Positions 41,446 through 49,662 of a DNA stretch of 52,750 bases are shown here, piece by piece. Position 1 is the first letter of the stretch; every line of letters begins with the position of its first letter. A program made the position numbers and the translations under genes. Under the pieces are notes generated by a model. That model had not been told where the DNA came from. It worked only from the letters and a program-made list of their open reading frames with translations, and made no database searches. Source of the stretch: CAYMBP01 sp964388745 (lineage in GTDB: Bacteria; Babelota; Babeliae; Babelales; RVW-14); NCBI GenBank assembly GCA_964388745.1, contig CAYMBP010000008.1:1-52750 (forward strand). The letters run 5' to 3'.

Positions 41446-44400
41446 TTACAGACTTGGGCCTTTAATCGTAATAGCACCTTCATCACCTTCTTGAGAAGAA
41501 TCATTTGTTAATTTTTTATCTTTTACTTCACTATAGTGAACTAACCGTTGAGGCTTCGCTAATTTAACATTATGCTTTTTAAAAAGAGCTAGAATTTCAA
41601 GGCGTATATTTGAACTAATGACATAAAATTCTGGAATGCGGCGAGAAGAAATATATGGCCTGATCATAAAAAGCAAGTAGTCTTCTTTTAAATCATCTAA
41701 ACGCACAAGAACACTTGGCACTCGGAGAACAAGTGGATTATTTTGTGCTGCAGTTAAAAGTAGCTGTTTGACCAGCTCAGGATCTGAATCATGATCAACA
41801 CGAACAAAAATTTCTAGACCCATCGCAAATTTGCATTGCCCCCAGTTAATAATAGTTTTCGTTAGAATTTCTTTATTTGATATTGAAATTTTTGCATTTC
41901 GAGCTGTAACAATAGTCGTTGAGCGAGCAGAAATATCTCTTACTGTCCCTAAAAAGTCTCCCATTTGAATGAAATTGCCAATTTCGACAGGACGCTCAAG
42001 CAAAACAATAAATCCTGCAATAATATCTGTTGCTATATCTTTTAAGGCTAAACTAATACCAACAAAAAGAAGTGTACCAATTGCTAAAATAAAATTTGCC
42101 AATTTAATAGCCATAAAACCAAGCATTATTGCAAGACTAATAATAACATAATGAAAAATACGAGAAACCGTATTTTGCGTCCCCGCTTCAGTTCGCAACA
42201 CTTCAAATAACTTGTGAAGCATAAATTTATTGGTAAGCGAAGAGGTTAAAAATCCTGCAGCAATAAAAATTGATAAAATGAAGAATTGAATAATTCCAAC
42301 ATTCGAGTCAACAGTAACAGGTATAACCCATTCTTTTGAAAGAAGGCGCCAGAGCTCTGCGATTGTAATATTATATCCCCAGATTCTAGCGGAAACGACT
42401 AACGCAATCAGCAAAAGCGAAATAAAAGAAAAAATAACTAAAAATCCGTAGTATGCTTTTGCATGCTCAAATTTATCAATAATTTCATCATCTTCTTCTC
42501 GCATAAAAAGAAAGACCGAATAATCTCTAATATAATGATGAAGTAAAAATAAAGCGTTAACAATAAGAGCGGTTGAAGTAACAGCAAAAGCAAGATACCA
42601 TGCTAAATTTGAATACCCAATGTAAGGATTTGACAATACAAACAAGCTTATAACAAAAAAGAAAACAGGATAATAATGGCGCTCAATTTTTTTCTTGAGC
42701 CACATTAAAAAAGGATGCCCGCTTGGAATCAACTTAATAATATCATCTTTATTAAAGAAAAATGCAATAATCAAAATAATAGCCAACGTATAACCGGCTA
42801 AAATAACAGCAGCAATAAGCGAAGTTGTTGGGTAGCAGAGAAATGCCCTTCGCAGAGGAAGCAAAATACTTGTTGTATATAAAAAAATTGTTAACAATAA
42901 AATAAATTTATCCTGAAACCTCTCCGCAAAAAAAATATAGCTTAGAGTCTTGTTGAGCTCTTTAAAAGTACTGCGCAACTGTTGCGAAAGATAAAGCAAA
43001 ATCGGAATAGAAGTAAGATAAAAAAATGCAGAATAAAAGGCAATACTCTCTTCTGACATAGCTTTGAAGGCATAATCAAAATTAAAGTAGATATGCACCA
43101 CAAGAAACGTCCATGTAAAAAGTAGACGATAGTGAGCAAGACTAAAATCAAGATACGACGCAATAATATTAAGATAAAAAAAGCTTGAATGCCGAGGATG
43201 AGCCCGTGAAACAAATTCTTTAACTTTTCTGTGCAAAAAAGCAAGAAGCACGTAGCAACCAAAATAGAGTGAAAGAAAGAGTAGCAAAAATAAAAAAAGT
43301 GCTATCTGATGTTGTTGAAGCAGATCTTTGCCTGAAGAGATTAGTGATGATGGACTTAAATATACTGGAATATTCCAAAAAATACGACGGAAGAAATTTT
43401 CAGCATCAACCATTGATTGCAGAAACTCTTGCCAAGAAATTGCTCTTGGTGAACGCTCCCAGATACTGTGATTTTCTCTTTCAGACTCTAAAAAAGAAAG
43501 AATATTGTTGTATTGAGCAATAATTTTTTCTTGATTACCAATCGTTTCAATAATAATAGATAGATATTTTTGTGCTAGCTTACTATGATCTTCACTATAC
43601 TTAAGTGCTTGCTCAAGATTTTTTTTAATCTCTTTTCCATGAGACTCATTGCTTTTAATCAACTCTTCATAGTCAGTATAAAATTTATTTTTAAATGATT
43701 TAAATGTATCAATAATTTGGCTATTCTGACGCGTAACAGCCGTGCTCTTTTCTCTTAAGTTTTTAAGCTCAGAAAGCGCAATATTGCGAGGGTTACTATA
43801 ATTTGCAATAAGCTCATCAAGACTATCAAGAGACTCTCGCTTACTAATTCGAAATCGCAACTCTATAGTTTTATATAATAAATCTTTAATTGATAGGATT
43901 GCATCAATACGCTTTTTTTGTGCATCGATTATAGCAAGCTCTTGCTCTATAGTACTAACATATAATCGCTGCTTCTTAATAGTTGATTTAAGGACTAACC
44001 CCTCAGGGCTAAGATGCATTCCCTTTGCTTTGAGAAGAGCTCGTTTTTCTTTGAGAACATCAATTTCAGAGAGCGCTCGCTGATGAGCATTTTTCTTTAC
44101 TTCACGCAACTGATTAATGCTATCTTTCTCTTTTTGGGCTTTTTGGAATTCTATATGATAAGCCTCTTTAGCAGTATCAACATCACTCTGATCAATCGCC
44201 AGATGCTTGCTCATGTAATTAACCAAATTATTATGGTCATTTCTTCTATACTTAAGCAGCTCAATTTCACTCTCTTGGTGCTTTATTTGAATCTCAACTT
44301 TTTCAGCAACTAAACGGGTATTTTGAATTTTTGCCTGCAAAAGAAGAGTTTCTTCCTTTATCGCATCAGCTTCAAGTTTAAGCAAGCTACGTGGCTTTGC

Positions 44401-45075
44401 TTCTTGCTCATCTTTATCATGTGCTTGTGCTGCAGAACTAACTTTTTCAAGTTCTTTGTTTTTTACATCAATTTGTCGTTGCCAGTAAATAATAGTCTCT
44501 TTTTCTGCAATATTTTGCTGAGAAAGCTCATCACGACGATCTTGAGCAGATTCAATACGTGAATTAAACTCTGTGTTTCTTATTTGTGCATCGTTAAACT
44601 CTTTCCATGAGTAGACAAGCTTTTGTTCTTGCGTCGCAGGTGTTTGTAAAAATTCAATTATTTCCTTAAGGAGCTTGATATGCTTTTCTCCAAAATCAAC
44701 AATCCCTTTAACAGTGTCAAGAGCGCTTGTATTTTCTTGCTTACGCGCATTCAAGTGGGTAATGATTTGATTAAGAAGATTAACAGCTTCTGTTGATGCT
44801 TCAGAATTAAGCTGTTTTTTTATTTTATCAATCTCCAAAGAAAGCTCATTATTCTGTTTAGTGCGAGTTGCAATCTCTTGCTCTCGACGCTTTTTAAGAG
44901 CATCTAAATTTTTTTCAGCTTCTGCTAATTGTTTTTTGTGAAGATCAACATTGCTCAAAAAAGCAAGACTAACATCAGGTTTTGCAGGAGATGTAAGAGC
45001 AATAGGAGAAGAAATAAGTGAATAAAGAGAAGGAAAAAGATTAAAAATAAAAAAGAAAAAAATATACATGCTCAT
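41446..45075 (-). CDS. Giant MscS-family mechanosensitive channel (MscK-like architecture)
   Basis: 1209 residues from ATG 45075, seven bases after AAGGAG; an in-frame ATG at 45099 lies upstream of that site. Signal peptide (MYIFFFFIFNLFPSLYSLI), then a long periplasmic coiled-coil region (about 40-550: 'KKQLAEAEKNLDALKKRREQE', many heptads), then about ten TM helices (about 590-1000), and the MscS core: pore helix region 'ISLALKDIATDIIAGFIVLLERP', beta domain 'VEIGNFIQMGDFLGTVRDISARSTTIVT' and 'ISNKEILTKTIINWGQ'. This matches MscK/YbdG-type large channels that release osmolytes on membrane tension. The C-terminal about 20 residues are acidic. The RecO-like gene lies 39 bases upstream on the same strand. 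Confidence 0.9.
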   Translation of the reverse strand: MSMYIFFFFIFNLFPSLYSLISSPIALTSPAKPDVSLAFLSNVDLHKKQLAEAEKNLDALKKRREQEIATRTKQNNELSLEIDKIKKQLNSEASTEAVNLLNQIITHLNARKQENTSALDTVKGIVDFGEKHIKLLKEIIEFLQTPATQEQKLVYSWKEFNDAQIRNTEFNSRIESAQDRRDELSQQNIAEKETIIYWQRQIDVKNKELEKVSSAAQAHDKDEQEAKPRSLLKLEADAIKEETLLLQAKIQNTRLVAEKVEIQIKHQESEIELLKYRRNDHNNLVNYMSKHLAIDQSDVDTAKEAYHIEFQKAQKEKDSINQLREVKKNAHQRALSEIDVLKEKRALLKAKGMHLSPEGLVLKSTIKKQRLYVSTIEQELAIIDAQKKRIDAILSIKDLLYKTIELRFRISKRESLDSLDELIANYSNPRNIALSELKNLREKSTAVTRQNSQIIDTFKSFKNKFYTDYEELIKSNESHGKEIKKNLEQALKYSEDHSKLAQKYLSIIIETIGNQEKIIAQYNNILSFLESERENHSIWERSPRAISWQEFLQSMVDAENFFRRIFWNIPVYLSPSSLISSGKDLLQQHQIALFLFLLLFLSLYFGCYVLLAFLHRKVKEFVSRAHPRHSSFFYLNIIASYLDFSLAHYRLLFTWTFLVVHIYFNFDYAFKAMSEESIAFYSAFFYLTSIPILLYLSQQLRSTFKELNKTLSYIFFAERFQDKFILLLTIFLYTTSILLPLRRAFLCYPTTSLIAAVILAGYTLAIILIIAFFFNKDDIIKLIPSGHPFLMWLKKKIERHYYPVFFFVISLFVLSNPYIGYSNLAWYLAFAVTSTALIVNALFLLHHYIRDYSVFLFMREEDDEIIDKFEHAKAYYGFLVIFSFISLLLIALVVSARIWGYNITIAELWRLLSKEWVIPVTVDSNVGIIQFFILSIFIAAGFLTSSLTNKFMLHKLFEVLRTEAGTQNTVSRIFHYVIISLAIMLGFMAIKLANFILAIGTLLFVGISLALKDIATDIIAGFIVLLERPVEIGNFIQMGDFLGTVRDISARSTTIVTARNAKISISNKEILTKTIINWGQCKFAMGLEIFVRVDHDSDPELVKQLLLTAAQNNPLVLRVPSVLVRLDDLKEDYLLFMIRPYISSRRIPEFYVISSNIRLEILALFKKHNVKLAKPQRLVHYSEVKDKKLTNDSSQEGDEGAITIKGPSL

Positions 45076-45114
45076 AAAATAACTCCTTTGGGCAATCATA
45101 AAACAATTATTTAC

Positions 45115-45765
45115 TTATTGTATCGTTTTGAAAAGATGAGAACAAGGGTGTTGTTGAATACATTCAGATATCCACGCATAGGCAGAATGATACGAGTCCT
45201 CCTTAAACCTTGTTAAAAATGCTTGTAGTTCGTCACTTAAAGACTGAGCAATTGGAGATAAAATATTATCAGGAAGATAATTGTTTATTTCTTGAAGAAC
45301 AAAAAAGTCTCTATTTGAATAAAAACCAAATAGATAAAAGAGATGAACAAGTAAAGCCGTTTGAAGTTTTTTATAATAAGGACCTAGGCTATTATAATAT
45401 TGTTGAGCAAGCAAACATTGCATCAAAAATGAAAAGACTTCAGAATTTGGATTGCGAGATGGAATAAAATAATAACAGAGCTCAAATAGTTGATGGGTCC
45501 AGAGTAACTCTTCTGGTGTATGTGAGGCAAATTGACCAATAACTTTGCAATGTCCTTGGATAGTAAGTAAAGCTTCTGCTTCTGACTGATAGAAAGAAAT
45601 AAACATGCCTGGCCATAGACGCTGACACTCTTGGCGTTTTTTGATTATGTAAGTTGCTTTTCCTTGAGCATGTGTAATCAGACAAATTTGTTGCTTATTT
45701 GGATAAAAACGTCTAATAATAAGACCAAGACTGAGAGTTGGTGGTAGCACATTGTCCTTTTGCAT
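45115..45765 (-). CDS. Possible RecO-like DNA repair protein
   Basis: 216 residues from ATG 45765; the frame is open to a TTG at 45816, and none of the candidate starts has a clear ribosome binding site. The start at 45765 puts 'LSLGLIIRRFYPNKQQICLITHAQGKATYIIKK' near the N-terminus, like the RecO OB fold (AIVLRRRxYGExDxLLxLFTxxxGK). A helical second part ('LLWTHQLFELCYYFIPSRNPNSEVFSFLMQCLLA') resembles the RecO helical domain with 'PNPxxFxLLLxxL'. The zinc cysteines of some RecO proteins are absent. RecO loads RecA at gaps with RecR. The similarity is weak, so the call is tentative. Confidence 0.35.
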   Translation of the reverse strand: MQKDNVLPPTLSLGLIIRRFYPNKQQICLITHAQGKATYIIKKRQECQRLWPGMFISFYQSEAEALLTIQGHCKVIGQFASHTPEELLWTHQLFELCYYFIPSRNPNSEVFSFLMQCLLAQQYYNSLGPYYKKLQTALLVHLFYLFGFYSNRDFFVLQEINNYLPDNILSPIAQSLSDELQAFLTRFKEDSYHSAYAWISECIQQHPCSHLFKTIQ

Positions 45766-45879
45766 AAAAAAGCAATCATTAAAATACATCAAGGCATTTA
45801 TTCTACCATTGAGCAAGTATATTGAGCAAGAATATAATTTATAAAATTAAGACAAATTTCTTAAAAAAGAGTATTAAAT

Positions 45880-46986
45880 ATGAAATATGGATTTGTATTG
45901 ATTGGGATATTTTTCTCTAAAGGATTATCAGGATTTGTCATTGATAAACTTAATACATCAAAGTCTTTAAATCAAACAGAACATTTATCCAGTAAACAAA
46001 TTGCTCGTTTCTTCACACCATCGCATCCCTCATTATTAAAAGCAATTGTAAAAACTAACATTAATCATTTGTACAATGTTGCCCAAGATACATTACGCTT
46101 TTTACGCTACTATAAAGAACATAAAAAATTATTAAATAAAGAAGGTTTGCGCAAAATTATTGATGAAAATAAAACAATCGAAACACTAGAGTTTATTATT
46201 AAAACCATAGAAGAGGATCGCTCTTCTGGGCGGAACTTTCGATTAAAAAATCCATTTTTTTTACAAAAACATTTTAATTTTTTATCATGGAAACCAGATC
46301 AACTTACAGCATCTCAGCACTCAGTAAAAATGCAAGATCATAATAATATTCGCCTAACTTACTATGTTATTTTTAAGGCTCAAGCCTCTCATCAAAAAAC
46401 AGACTATTATTCACATGCACTCTATCAGCTGCTCGATAATTCGATTGCATCTCGCTATACAAAGCAAGAGATTGTTTCAGGTATTCTTGAGTTGCCAAAG
46501 CATAAAAATAAAGTACGTCCTCTTGCCTGGGTAACACGCAACTCGCTTGAAGATGCCTTACTTCAGGGAACAATTATGTTAAATTTTTCAAACGGTTCAA
46601 AGAAGATTTTTGTTGTCGATATTAATAATGAAATTCCTTACAATAAAAAAGAAAAAAATAAAAGAAACCAGAAGCGCTACTGGTACTTTGCCCCTGTTAA
46701 AAATGAGCAAAATTTTATTAAGAAGTTAGAAAAACGGAAAAAGATTATTGTAGCTGGCGACATCAATTCTCTTGGCTTGGGAAAGTTTATTATTCTTGAT
46801 TATGTAAATAAAAAGGAAAAAAAACGAGAACTGCAACTCTGTATTTTAGCCGATACAGGTGCTGCATTTGTTAAAAATGCATATCAGCTTGATGTTTTTG
46901 CTGGGGTTTTTTCAAACGAAAAACTTGTTAATGAGTACGTAAGCCAACAACCGATGTTTGCTCAAGCCTACATTGCTTCTCACTAA
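45880..46986 (+). CDS. MltA-like (3D-domain) lytic transglycosylase homologue
   Basis: 368 residues, AAAGAG before ATG 45880, N-terminal signal sequence (YGFVLIGIFFSKGLSG). The C-terminal half follows the MltA plan: 'EDALLQGTIMLNFSNGSKKIFVVDINNEIPY' (MltA: QGSGxxxLPDGxxxRVxYAGxNGxPY) and a 3D domain 'CILADTGAAFVKNAYQLDVFAG' with D325 and D338 (MltA: AxDTGGAIxGxRxDLF); D294 in 'VAGDIN' may be the third Asp. MltA cleaves peptidoglycan glycan strands into 1,6-anhydro muropeptides. The sequence is divergent and has Lys-rich insertions. If the cell wall is reduced in this lineage, the substrate could differ. Single gene, convergent with hppA. Confidence 0.5.
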   Translation: MKYGFVLIGIFFSKGLSGFVIDKLNTSKSLNQTEHLSSKQIARFFTPSHPSLLKAIVKTNINHLYNVAQDTLRFLRYYKEHKKLLNKEGLRKIIDENKTIETLEFIIKTIEEDRSSGRNFRLKNPFFLQKHFNFLSWKPDQLTASQHSVKMQDHNNIRLTYYVIFKAQASHQKTDYYSHALYQLLDNSIASRYTKQEIVSGILELPKHKNKVRPLAWVTRNSLEDALLQGTIMLNFSNGSKKIFVVDINNEIPYNKKEKNKRNQKRYWYFAPVKNEQNFIKKLEKRKKIIVAGDINSLGLGKFIILDYVNKKEKKRELQLCILADTGAAFVKNAYQLDVFAGVFSNEKLVNEYVSQQPMFAQAYIASH

Positions 46987-47030
46987 AAAAGCCTTAAACA
47001 ATACAAATGATTCTCCCTACTCTTCAATGT

Positions 47031-47061
47031 AAAAAAAAAGGGCGAACATAAGTCCACCCTT
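47031..47061 (-). terminator. Intrinsic terminator of the pyrophosphatase gene
   Basis: On the minus strand AAGGGTGGAC pairs with GTTCGCCCTT (10 bp, two G-U pairs) around a 4-base loop and is followed by a run of U's (A-run 47031-47039 on the plus strand). Directly downstream of the hppA stop. Confidence 0.88.
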
Positions 47062-47069
47062 ACAATTAT

Positions 47070-49058
47070 TTAGATAGTTGCAAGCAGCAAAGAAATAACA
47101 GACATTAATTTAATCAAGATATTAAGAGAGGGACCAGATGTATCTTTAAATGGATCTCCAACAGTATCTCCAACAACAGCTGCCTTGTGTGCATCTGATC
47201 CTTTACCGCCAACATGGCCAGCCTCAATATATTTTTTTGCATTATCCCAAGCACCACCAGCATTTGCCATAGTGAGTGCAAGTACAGCACCTGTCAATGT
47301 TGCTCCAGCCAAAAATCCTCCGAGCGCAATATTTCCTTGCGGACCAAAACCAAATTTAATAAGCACCGGTGCACTAATGGTCATGATACCAGGAAGAATC
47401 ATTTCAATGAGAGCTGCATTAGTTGAAATTTCAATACAGCGAGCATAATCAGCCTCAGCTTTTCCTTCAAGAAGCCCAGGAATCTCTTTGAATTGACGGC
47501 GAACCTCAACAACCATTTTCCATGCAGCTTTTCCGACAGATTTCATCGTAAACGATGACAGCATAAATGGTAAGGTTCCACCAATAAATAGGCCGGTAAT
47601 CGCCACAGGATCAAGTAAATCAAGATGAGGAATTTTTGCTTCAAGACAATAAGCTTGGAATGTTGCAAGTGCAGCAAGAACAGCAGAACCTATTGCAAAT
47701 CCCTTACCTAATGCGGCCGTCATATTACCAAGAGAATCAAGCTTATCAGTAATTGCCCGCACACTTGGACCAAATCCAGACATTTCTGAAATACCACCAG
47801 CATTATCAGCAATTGGGCCGTAAGCATCAACGGACATCGTAATTCCCACGGTTGAAAGCATAGATACTGCTGCAAGAGCAACTCCAAAAAGGCCCCCTCC
47901 ATAGTTGTATGAAACAAAAACAATAACAGCAATTGAAACTATTGGCACTACAATAGATTCAAAGCCAATAGCAAGGCCATATATCAAATTTGTACCAGCA
48001 CCAGAAGTAGATGCTTCAGCTAAGCGCTTCACTGGCGTCGAACTTGTGTAATAATCAGTAACTAAACCAATAATAACTCCAGATGCTGCCCCAAGAACAA
48101 CTGACCCAAACAGAGTAAGTTCTATCGCTGATAAAGAGAAGTAACCATAGGTAAAACCAAGAAATAAGGCAATTGCAACATAAGTTGAACGATGAAGCAT
48201 TGCTCCTAAATTTGCCTTAAAAAGAAATGTTGATGCAAGACCAAGCATAGATGATATCAAGCCAATCGCACAAAGCGAAATAGGAAGTGTTATGTAAGCA
48301 AGCTCGCCTGGATATAATTTAAGAGCAAGAATGATTGCAGCTATTGCAGATGCTACATATGATTCATAAATATCAGCTCCCATTCCTGCAGTATCACCAA
48401 CACAATCACCTACATTATCAGCAATAACTGCGGGATTTCGCGGATCATCTTCTGGAATATTCATTTCAACTTTACCAACAAGATCTGCTCCAACATCAGC
48501 AGCTTTAGTATAAATACCACCACCAACACGAGCAAAAAGCGCAATAGAACTTGCTCCTAGACCAAAACACGTTAAAACCTGAATAAGATCTGAACCTGCA
48601 TGATTGGCAAAGAGACAAAAAATGATACCAAGTCCAAGAAGACCAAGGCTTGCAACTAAAAATCCCATCACAGACCCACCAAGCAGCGCAACAAAGAAAG
48701 CTGCCCGCTCTCCCTGGTCTCGAGCAGCAAGTGTTGTTGCTTCATTTGCTCGAGTTGCAGCTTTCATTCCAATATATCCTGCAAGCATCGACGAGAGAGC
48801 CCCTCCTGCATAACTCAAAGCTGTATACAAATTAAATGCAAAGAAAAGAATAGAGCAAGCAAGCAATACAACACAAGAGAGAATACTATACTCTTTATGC
48901 AAGAAAGTCATTGCGCCATCTCGAATCAACTCAGCAATATGAGATGATCGCTGATCAGTATTCTTGAAACGTGTAACTTTTGAAAAAATAAAAGCAGTAA
49001 GCAGCATGCCTAGGGCTGCTGTACCACTAAAAAAAAGAAAGTAATGGAACAATTCCAT
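47070..49058 (-). CDS. hppA: Ion-translocating membrane pyrophosphatase
   Basis: 662 residues, GGAG seven bases before ATG 49058; about 15-16 TM helices. Diagnostic motifs: 'GGGIYTKAADVGADLVGKVE', 'EDDPRNPAVIADNVGDCVGDTAGMGADIYES' and near the end 'GDTVGDPFKDTSGPSLNILIKL', which bind Mg-pyrophosphate. 'LGNMTAALGKGFAIGSA' has Ala and Gly at the two positions that mark K+-dependent pumps (Lys and Thr in K+-independent ones). So it is probably a K+-dependent pump moving H+ or Na+ with PPi energy; the ion cannot be read safely by eye. It would support the membrane gradient together with the ATP synthase. Own terminator, so likely monocistronic. Confidence 0.96.
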   Translation of the reverse strand: MELFHYFLFFSGTAALGMLLTAFIFSKVTRFKNTDQRSSHIAELIRDGAMTFLHKEYSILSCVVLLACSILFFAFNLYTALSYAGGALSSMLAGYIGMKAATRANEATTLAARDQGERAAFFVALLGGSVMGFLVASLGLLGLGIIFCLFANHAGSDLIQVLTCFGLGASSIALFARVGGGIYTKAADVGADLVGKVEMNIPEDDPRNPAVIADNVGDCVGDTAGMGADIYESYVASAIAAIILALKLYPGELAYITLPISLCAIGLISSMLGLASTFLFKANLGAMLHRSTYVAIALFLGFTYGYFSLSAIELTLFGSVVLGAASGVIIGLVTDYYTSSTPVKRLAEASTSGAGTNLIYGLAIGFESIVVPIVSIAVIVFVSYNYGGGLFGVALAAVSMLSTVGITMSVDAYGPIADNAGGISEMSGFGPSVRAITDKLDSLGNMTAALGKGFAIGSAVLAALATFQAYCLEAKIPHLDLLDPVAITGLFIGGTLPFMLSSFTMKSVGKAAWKMVVEVRRQFKEIPGLLEGKAEADYARCIEISTNAALIEMILPGIMTISAPVLIKFGFGPQGNIALGGFLAGATLTGAVLALTMANAGGAWDNAKKYIEAGHVGGKGSDAHKAAVVGDTVGDPFKDTSGPSLNILIKLMSVISLLLATI

Positions 49059-49093
49059 GCAAAAACTCCAAAAAAAGGGGTAGTAGTTATGAA

Positions 49094-49402
49094 TTGACGC
49101 GCATAATCAAGTTTAAAAGGGTAAGCCACATTTGTAAAGGTGGCATTCTTGCTTTTGCTCTTGAACATAATTTTAGCAGCTAACTAAAAGAAGAACTTGA
49201 TAAATAGTTAGGTAAACAAAGCAAAGATTCTAATTTTGAACTTTACACACAATGTATTAGACCTAGGAAAAATCTCTATCTACATGGAGGAAAAATAATA
49301 TTTAATGACATAGAGCGAATTCCTTTTTTCCCCATCAAAGAATTTAAAAATCTTGCTAATCACTGGCTGCAACATATCGTTAAACACCCCATTCATTCAT
49401 GA
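49094..49402 (+). pseudogene. Possible decayed gene fragment with two in-frame stops
   Basis: One frame reads like protein from TTG 49094 through 'TRIIKFKRVSHICKGGILAF' and 'ALEHNFSS', TAA (49181), 'LKEELDK', TAG (49205), then 64 codons including 'RPRKNLYLHGGKIIFNDIER' and 'IPFFPIKEFKNLANHWLQHI' before TGA at 49400. Composition (Trp, His, Pro, Gly, Cys) is unlike random AT-rich DNA. I do not recognise the family. It may be the remains of a gene replaced or disrupted near the EndoU locus; chance is not excluded. Confidence 0.35.
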
Positions 49403-49424
49403 TAGCTGTCCTATTAAACACTCA

Positions 49425-49595
49425 TCAGATCCCAATAAACCATATATTTCGGAGCAGAGCCTCAGCAAAAGACTGCATCCTCTCTTTTTGCCTAGATAAT
49501 AAAGCTCTCACTTCCTCTTGTAAAATTGATGATTGGCTTGAGAATTCTTTTAATCCAGATTCTGGGGTTTTTATATAATCTATAAAAAATTGTAT
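49425..49595 (-). pseudogene. Possible C-terminal gene fragment
   Basis: A 56-codon minus-strand frame without a good start, reading 'DYIKTPESGLKEFSSQSS', 'ILQEEVRALLSRQKERMQ' and 'SFAEALLRNIWFIGI' before TGA. The amphipathic helix pattern looks like real protein, such as the end of a coiled-coil region. No ribosome binding site or upstream coding sequence remains. Together with the preceding fragment it fills most of the 604-bp gap between hppA and the EndoU gene. Confidence 0.35.
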
Positions 49596-49662
49596 TTATT
49601 ATAAATATAGACTAAAATAGCCCAGAAAAATATAACAAGGAAGAGGGTAAAGGAGTTTTGAC

